In this document: piece by piece, positions 13,893-18,058 of the stretch
Position numbering within the stretch: the stretch's first letter is position 1
Layout of the letters: every line of letters starts with the position of its first letter
NCBI GenBank assembly: GCA_934725575.1
Contig: CAKVCK010000035.1
Span: 1-18,058 of the forward strand
Source of the DNA: an uncultured Bacteroidales bacterium
GTDB lineage: Bacteria; Bacteroidota; Bacteroidia; Bacteroidales; UBA932
Reading direction: 5' to 3'
DNA length: 18,058 nt
Position numbers and translations under genes: made by a program
The notes under the pieces: model-generated
Databases searched by the model: none
The model's input: only the letters and a program-made list of their open reading frames with translations
What the model was told of the DNA's origin: nothing

Positions 13893-14198
13893 TTACTCCA
13901 TCGGTTTGCGGTAATTCGCCTCCAGCAGTTCACGCAATCCCGATTCGGGGTAAAGCACCTTCCCGCCTAAAAGGATAAAGGGCAACACTCTGTTGTTACG
14001 GTATTCCTGCAAGGTACGGCGGCTCACACGGAGCAACTCCGCCACCTCCCTGTCCGTCAGGTAACGTTCCCCGTCCAGCGGTGGACGGTAGTTTTCCAAA
14101 AATGCAGAGAGCCATTTAGAGCCTTTGCGCATATTCTGCACCACGGTGGCAAGCGGCTCGTCCTCCAGTGTAAAAACATCGTTGTTCTCGTTCATCAT
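13893..14198 (-). CDS. Helix-turn-helix DNA-binding protein (excisionase-like)
   Basis: This 101-residue protein has a MerR/excisionase-type helix-turn-helix at about 46-92 (YLTDREVAELLRVSRRTLQEYR, of which VSRRTLQEYRNNRVLPF is the recognition part) followed by a wing (LGGKVLYPESGLREL). The N-terminal 45 residues form a short helical region. It lies 30 nt after the next helix-turn-helix gene on the same strand and is probably cotranscribed with it. A second ATG directly follows the first (14195) and could equally be used. It is a likely recombination directionality or regulatory factor of the ICE. Confidence 0.85.
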   Translation of the reverse strand: MMNENNDVFTLEDEPLATVVQNMRKGSKWLSAFLENYRPPLDGERYLTDREVAELLRVSRRTLQEYRNNRVLPFILLGGKVLYPESGLRELLEANYRKPME

Positions 14199-14228
14199 AA
14201 CTTTGGATTCAGTGGGTGAATAATAAGA

Positions 14229-14522
14229 TTACCTGCCGCCGGGATAGAGCGTACCGATAAGCGGAATCAGCCTCCTAACTTCTTCCGGCTTGTAATAGAA
14301 CCTGCGGTTTATCTGCGAGTAGCCGATAAGCCGCTTGTCGCGCAACGTCTGCAACGTGCGCGGGCTGATTCTCAACTGCCCGCAGACTTCCTCGCCCGTG
14401 AGCCATCTTTCCAACCGCCCGCCGTCGCTCTTGCGCCTCAGGGCGGCAACCTTCTCCGAGAGGGCGTTGAAGGACGCCACCATCATCTCGAAGGTCTTTT
14501 TCTCGATAGATACAATTTCCAT
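14229..14522 (-). CDS. Helix-turn-helix DNA-binding protein (excisionase-like)
   Basis: This 97-residue protein has an N-terminal helix (residues 5-30, coiled-coil-like) and a helix-turn-helix at about 40-86 (LTGEEVCGQLRISPRTLQTL, then RRFYYKPEEVRRL). The ATG at 14522 is chosen; a TTG two codons earlier is the only extension. TACCTTTG lies 25-32 bases upstream. It is first of the minus-strand pair and divergent from the xis2c-like gene, with 207 bp between the starts, which suggests that the two pairs share a control region. Confidence 0.85.
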   Translation of the reverse strand: MEIVSIEKKTFEMMVASFNALSEKVAALRRKSDGGRLERWLTGEEVCGQLRISPRTLQTLRDKRLIGYSQINRRFYYKPEEVRRLIPLIGTLYPGGR

Positions 14523-14546
14523 ATTCAAAACATTTCAGGTTTGCCG

Positions 14547-14554
14547 CAAAGGTA
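14547..14554 (-). promoter_or_regulatory. Promoter -7 box for the minus-strand helix-turn-helix pair
   Basis: The minus strand reads TACCTTTG (TAnnTTTG), placing the transcript start about 15-20 bases before the ATG at 14522. No clear TTTG lies at -33. Confidence 0.6.
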
Positions 14555-14646
14555 ACGCCATCCTCATGAACGCATATCGTTTCCCGCTGAAAGGCTGTAT
14601 GTTGCGCCGTCTGTCCGGGTAATGGAGCCATTTCCAATAAAAATCT

Positions 14647-14661
14647 TACGTGAGACACGTA
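14647..14661. promoter_or_regulatory. Candidate operator in the divergent control region
   Basis: TACGTG-AGA-CACGTA is a perfect inverted repeat with a 3-base spacer, 69 bp upstream of the xis2c-like start. In CTnDOT the activator RteC binds inverted half-sites upstream of the xis2c promoter. This repeat is in the right place for such a site, but the sequence match to RteC sites was not verified. No clear plus-strand -7 box was found. Confidence 0.4.
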
Positions 14662-14729
14662 GTGAGCTGTTAAAGCCCCTTTTGTTTATTGCCGAATTTT
14701 GCCGCAGAAACCAAAAGAAAGGACTGAAT

Positions 14730-15089
14730 ATGAAAGTAATAACGATGGAAAGTTCCGCTTTCACCGCATTGACGGAACAGATAGCCGAGATAGCGGCACA
14801 CGTGCGTGCCGTTTCCGGCGAAAGAAAGGAAAAATCCGCAGACAGGTTGCTCACCACCCGTGAGGCGGCGCACCTGTTGAATGTGAGTACCCGCACCCTC
14901 CAGCGTATGCGTAACGAGCATCGCATCGGCTATGTAGTGCTGCGCGGCAAATGCCGCTACCGACAGTCTGAAATCGACCGCCTGCTTGCGGACTGCACCG
15001 TCATGGAAGACGCGGCGACACCGACGGAACTGAAACGCAACCATACGCTACGCACGGGCGGCGGCAAACCCAAAAGAAGGAGGACGTGA
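14730..15089 (+). CDS. xis2c: Excisionase-like helix-turn-helix protein (Xis2c-like)
   Basis: This 119-residue protein has an N-terminal helical segment (1-35), a helix-turn-helix at about 40-86 (LLTTREAAHLLNVSTRTLQR, wing LRGKCRYRQSEIDRLL) and a basic tail ending KPKRRRT. The ATG at 14730 is chosen because AAAGGA precedes it; the frame is open further upstream to 14622 without support. It is the first gene of a plus-strand operon whose order (two small helix-turn-helix proteins, an Orf3-like protein, a topoisomerase) equals the CTnDOT excision operon xis2c-xis2d-orf3-exc. It probably bends attachment-site DNA during excision and, as in CTnDOT, may also activate transfer genes. The symbol rests on position and type. 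Confidence 0.8.
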   Translation: MKVITMESSAFTALTEQIAEIAAHVRAVSGERKEKSADRLLTTREAAHLLNVSTRTLQRMRNEHRIGYVVLRGKCRYRQSEIDRLLADCTVMEDAATPTELKRNHTLRTGGGKPKRRRT

Positions 15090-15092
15090 CAT

Positions 15093-15443
15093 ATGGAACT
15101 GCTTACCCGAAACAATTTTGAGAGCTGGATGCGGAAGCTGATGGAACGGCTCGACCGTCAGGACGAACTGCTGCTGTCCTTGCAGCCGTCCGGCAAAGCC
15201 CCGAACCCGATGGAGCGTATCAGGATGTTCGACAACCAAGACCTCTGTATGCTGCTCCAGATAAGCAAGCGTACCCTGCAACGCTACCGCAGCATCGGCG
15301 CGTTGCCGTACAAGACGCTCGGCAAAAAGACCTATTACAGCGAAGAGGACGTGCTGACGTTCCTTTCCGGACACGTAAAGGACTTCAAAAAGGAAGATAT
15401 AGCCTTCTACAAGGCTCGTATCCATAATTTCTTTCAAAAATAA
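15093..15443 (+). CDS. xis2d: Excisionase-like helix-turn-helix protein (Xis2d-like)
   Basis: This 116-residue protein has an N-terminal amphipathic region (1-35) and a helix-turn-helix at about 46-92 (FDNQDLCMLLQISKRTLQRY, then GKKTYYSEEDVLTFL). It starts 3 nt after the preceding stop, so the two are translationally linked. In CTnDOT, Xis2c and Xis2d are both needed with IntDOT for excision and both regulate transfer genes. The assignment is based on gene order and domain type. Confidence 0.8.
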   Translation: MELLTRNNFESWMRKLMERLDRQDELLLSLQPSGKAPNPMERIRMFDNQDLCMLLQISKRTLQRYRSIGALPYKTLGKKTYYSEEDVLTFLSGHVKDFKKEDIAFYKARIHNFFQK

Positions 15444-15463
15444 CCCATTAAAACATTTTTCAA

Positions 15464-17065
15464 ATGGCAAAGAAAAAAAGCGAAAAGGACGTGCTGATAG
15501 TCCGTGATGAGAAGACGGGCGAGATCAGCGTGGTAGCCGGGCTGGATGCCGACGGTTCCCCCAAGCGCACCCCCGCGAAAGCGGAGAACGCGCAGAGTTT
15601 CCTGCAATTCGACCGCCACGGCGACGTGCTGGACAACTTCTTCAAAAACTTCTTCCGGCAGTGCAAGGAACCCAGCCGCTTCGGTTTCTACCGTGTCGCG
15701 GCAGACCAAGCCGACAAACTGATGGAGGTGATGAAAGACCTGCTGAAAGACCCCGAAGCCAACAAGGAACTGCTTGCGCCCCACAAGGTGGACACTTCCG
15801 GCTACGAAAAGCAGGTGAAGGAAGAACAGACCGCCGGAAAGACGGAGCAGACGGAACAAAAGCAGGAAGAGCAGCCCAAAGAAACCCCAAAACAGGAAGA
15901 AATGGAAAAGAAGCAGGAACAGAATCAGGAAGGCCCGCAACAACAGACGCAAGGCAGACGGGGCTACCAGCCCATTGACGAGAGCAAAATCAACTGGCAG
16001 GAGCTGGAAGAGAAATGGGGCGTGAAACGTGACGACCTTGAAAAGTCCGGCGACCTTCAGAAGATGCTCAACTACGGCAAGTCCGATTTGGTGAAAGTGT
16101 CGCCCAAGTTCGGCGGCGAGGCTTTCGAGCTGGATGCCCGCCTTTCCTTCAAGAAAGACGGTGAAGGCAATGTCAGCCTCGTGCCGCATTTCATCCGCAA
16201 GGAGCAGAAACTCGACGAGTACAAGGAACACAAGTTCTCCGACGAAGACCGTAAGAACCTGCGCGAAACGGGCAACCTCGGCAGGGTCGTGGACATCGTG
16301 GACAGGGAAACGGGTGAAATCATCCCCTCGTTCATCAGCATAGACCGCAAGACGAATGAAATCACAGACATACCAGCAAACAAGGTACGCATACCGGAGC
16401 GCATCGGAAAGACGGAAATCACCAAACAGGAACAGGATATGTTGCGTGCCGGGCTGCCCGTGCGCGACAAGCTCATCGAGCGTAACGACGGCAGGAAGTT
16501 CGTCACCACCCTCCAAGTGAATGTAGAGCAGCGAGGCGTGGAGTTCGTACCGGGAACCGGCAGGTCGCCCCGTACCGCCCAGACGCAGGAAGCCAAGAAC
16601 AATCCCACGCAGGGACAGGCTCAGGGCATGGAAAACTCCGCAGCCCCACAGAAAGAGCAACGCCGCAACACGTGGACGAACGCCGACGGCAGCATCCGCC
16701 CCATCAGCAAATGGAGCGGTGTGAACTTCACCGACCAGCAGAAAGCCGATTACGCGGCAGGCAAAGCCATCAAACTGGAGAACGTGACCGACAAGCAAGG
16801 CTTCCACGCCACGATGTACATCAAGTTCAACCCGGAGAAGGGACGTCCGTACCGCTACGACACCAACCCCGACAACGCGCAGAAGGTCGCCCCGTCCAAC
16901 GAGAGCCGCACACAGGTGGCGGTGAACAGCGAAGGAAAGACCAACGAGGCGACCAAGAACCTGAAAGAGCCGTTGCTGAAAGGGCAGACCGCTCCGAAAG
17001 ACGACAAACAGCAAAAGCAGCAGGAAAAGCCTCAGAAGAAAAACAACAAGGGCATGAAGATGTAA
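15464..17065 (+). CDS. Orf3-like protein with DUF4099 and DUF3945 domains
   Basis: This is a 533-residue soluble protein with no known activity. Residues 1-112 form a folded N-terminal part (FLQFDRHGDVLDNFFKNFF). 113-165 is a Gln/Glu/Lys-rich linker. 168-245 resembles DUF4099 (PIDESKINWQELEEKWGVKR). 255-365 resembles DUF3945 (TGEIIPSFISIDRKTNEITD). About 405-470 looks like a second, related copy (NFTDQQKADYAAGKAIKLENV), followed by a Lys/Gln-rich tail. Such proteins are common in Bacteroidetes conjugative elements, next to a TopB-type gene. By position it is orf3 of the CTnDOT excision operon. Its role there is not established. The second-copy claim is from visual comparison only. Confidence 0.8.
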   Translation: MAKKKSEKDVLIVRDEKTGEISVVAGLDADGSPKRTPAKAENAQSFLQFDRHGDVLDNFFKNFFRQCKEPSRFGFYRVAADQADKLMEVMKDLLKDPEANKELLAPHKVDTSGYEKQVKEEQTAGKTEQTEQKQEEQPKETPKQEEMEKKQEQNQEGPQQQTQGRRGYQPIDESKINWQELEEKWGVKRDDLEKSGDLQKMLNYGKSDLVKVSPKFGGEAFELDARLSFKKDGEGNVSLVPHFIRKEQKLDEYKEHKFSDEDRKNLRETGNLGRVVDIVDRETGEIIPSFISIDRKTNEITDIPANKVRIPERIGKTEITKQEQDMLRAGLPVRDKLIERNDGRKFVTTLQVNVEQRGVEFVPGTGRSPRTAQTQEAKNNPTQGQAQGMENSAAPQKEQRRNTWTNADGSIRPISKWSGVNFTDQQKADYAAGKAIKLENVTDKQGFHATMYIKFNPEKGRPYRYDTNPDNAQKVAPSNESRTQVAVNSEGKTNEATKNLKEPLLKGQTAPKDDKQQKQQEKPQKKNNKGMKM

Positions 17066-17120
17066 CATCCCGTGTCCGCCACTAAATCCAAAGTAATAAT
17101 CCATTAAAAAGTAAAACAGC

Positions 17121-18058
17121 ATGAAGACAATCATTGCAGAAAAGCCATCCGTGGCACGTGAAATCGCCCGCATCGTAGGCGCGACAAAGAGAGAGGAAGG
17201 ATATTTCGAGGGAGGCGGCTATGCCGTGACATGGGCGTTCGGACACCTCGTCCAGCTTGCCATGCCCGACGGCTACGGCATACGCGGCTTCGTCCGTGAC
17301 AACCTGCCCGTCATTCCCGAAACCTTCACGCTCATTCCCCGTCAGGAAAAGACAGAGAAGGGCTACAAACCCGACAGCGGCGTGGTGTCGCAGATAAAAA
17401 TCATCGCCCGTCTTTTCAAGGAAAGCGAGCAGATCATTGTGGCGACCGATGCAGGACGCGAAGGTGAGCTTATCTTCAGATACCTCTACCATTATATCGG
17501 ATGTACCACGCCTTTCGTGCGCCTCTGGATAAGTTCGCTCACCGATAAGGCTATCCGCGAGGGGTTGCGTAACCTCGAAGCGGGCGACAAATACGACAAC
17601 CTCTACCTTGCCGCCAAAGCACGGAGCGAATCCGACTGGCTTGTGGGCATCAACGGCACGCAGGCACTCTCCATCGCAGCCGGACACGGCACATATTCCG
17701 TCGGACGGGTGCAGACACCCACGCTGGCGATGGTGTGCGCTCGCTATTGGGAAAACCGCCGTTTCACGGTGGAACCTTTCTGGCAGCTCCATATCGCCGC
17801 AGACACAGGCGACGGCGAAGTGGTGAAACTCTCATCTTCCAAGAAATGGAAAGAGAAAGAACCTGCCACAGCACTATATAATAAGGTAAAGGAAGCCGGC
17901 TTTGCCACTGTCACAAAAGCCGAACGTAAAGAGAAGATAGAGGAAACTCCGCTCCTGTATGACCTGACCACGCTCCAGAAGGAAGCCAACGCCAAGCACG
18001 GCTTCACGGCGGAACAGACGCTTGAAATCGCGCAGAAACTCTACGAAAAGAAGTTGAT
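17121..18058 (+). CDS. topB: Type IA DNA topoisomerase III (Exc/TopB-like), N-terminal part
   Basis: The first 312 codons are visible; the gene runs off the window. The N-terminus is a TOPRIM domain with Glu7 in IAEKPSVAREI and the metal-binding motif ATDAGREGELI (Asp110, Glu114, Glu116). Type IA domain motifs follow (ARSESDWLVGIN; SVGRVQTPTLAMV). The active-site Tyr, normally in a TYPR-D segment right after a KL pair, falls just beyond the last visible residues (YEKKL). In CTnDOT the equivalent gene, exc, is the last of the excision operon; it is a topoisomerase whose exact need in excision is debated. It could equally be annotated topB. It begins 55 nt after the orf3 stop. Confidence 0.93.
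   Translation, partial: MKTIIAEKPSVAREIARIVGATKREEGYFEGGGYAVTWAFGHLVQLAMPDGYGIRGFVRDNLPVIPETFTLIPRQEKTEKGYKPDSGVVSQIKIIARLFKESEQIIVATDAGREGELIFRYLYHYIGCTTPFVRLWISSLTDKAIREGLRNLEAGDKYDNLYLAAKARSESDWLVGINGTQALSIAAGHGTYSVGRVQTPTLAMVCARYWENRRFTVEPFWQLHIAADTGDGEVVKLSSSKKWKEKEPATALYNKVKEAGFATVTKAERKEKIEETPLLYDLTTLQKEANAKHGFTAEQTLEIAQKLYEKKL

Larger units (their letters stand above)
10776..18058 (+). mobile_element. CTnDOT-type integrative and conjugative element, integrase end
   Basis: The gene content from 11106 to the window end (IntDOT-like integrase, four helix-turn-helix proteins, Orf3-like protein, TopB-like Exc) matches the integration and excision modules of the Bacteroides conjugative transposon CTnDOT. 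The left boundary is not certain. The earliest candidate is the GTATCTTTGT core-like site at 10785-10776 on the minus strand, close to the published GTAnnTTTGC core; otherwise it lies in 10809-11105. The right end, mobilisation and transfer genes are outside the window. Coding GC is higher than in the CRISPR part, except for the DUF2971 gene. Confidence 0.85.

Noticed and set aside
13838..13933. Longer N-terminus for the DUF2971 protein (MNCWRRITAN...)
   Set aside because: It overlaps the neighbouring helix-turn-helix gene and includes the likely promoter box; the ATG at 13837 fits better.
15434..17173. 579-residue open frame on the minus strand, hydrophobic and Leu/Phe-rich
   Set aside because: It lies antisense to the orf3-like gene, whose Lys/Glu/Gln-rich codons read as Leu/Phe on the other strand. 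No family motif, no start signal.

Overview
The window looks like part of a Bacteroidales (phylum Bacteroidota) chromosome. The reasons are the repeated TAnnTTTG promoter -7 boxes, an iron-sulfur class I fumarase, a GH123-type secreted glycoside hydrolase, a type II-C CRISPR locus with 47-bp repeats, and an integrative element closely resembling the Bacteroides conjugative transposon CTnDOT. The genus cannot be fixed from the sequence alone.

Layout. (1) 1-3856, minus strand: prfB (release factor 2, with an intact programmed +1 frameshift), class I fumarase, and the first 348 residues of a GH123-like protein. The gaps between them are 25 and 18 nt, so they probably form one transcription unit. 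(2) 3857-4448: a non-coding stretch with a 20-bp perfect palindrome and a tracrRNA gene on the minus strand that has a recognisable promoter, anti-repeat and terminator. (3) 4449-9890, plus strand: cas9-cas1-cas2 with overlapping ends, no csn2 or cas4, hence type II-C. (4) 9908-10808: a two-way terminator, a 52-bp leader-like gap, and a CRISPR array of ten identical 47-bp repeats plus one degenerate end repeat. The tracrRNA pairing shows that the crRNAs are read from the minus strand, opposite to the cas genes. (5) From somewhere between about 10776 and 11105 to the end of the window: the integrase end of a CTnDOT-type integrative and conjugative element (ICE). It carries a tyrosine integrase matching IntDOT residue for residue at its key catalytic positions, a RhuM-like small protein, an AT-rich DUF2971 cargo gene, four small helix-turn-helix proteins in two divergent pairs, an Orf3-like DUF4099/DUF3945 protein, and the start of a TopB-type topoisomerase (Exc). 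The last four plus-strand genes reproduce the xis2c-xis2d-orf3-exc excision operon order.

How it works together: the CRISPR part has every component needed for a functional system (tracrRNA, effector nuclease, adaptation pair, array). The most notable arrangement is that the ICE lies directly against the promoter-side end of the array. The degenerate end repeat carries a perfect TAnnTTTG box pointing into the array, and the same bases resemble the GTAnnTTTGC core that CTnDOT uses for integration. Whether the element entered at the array edge, or next to it, can be decided only from the other ICE end or from an empty site.
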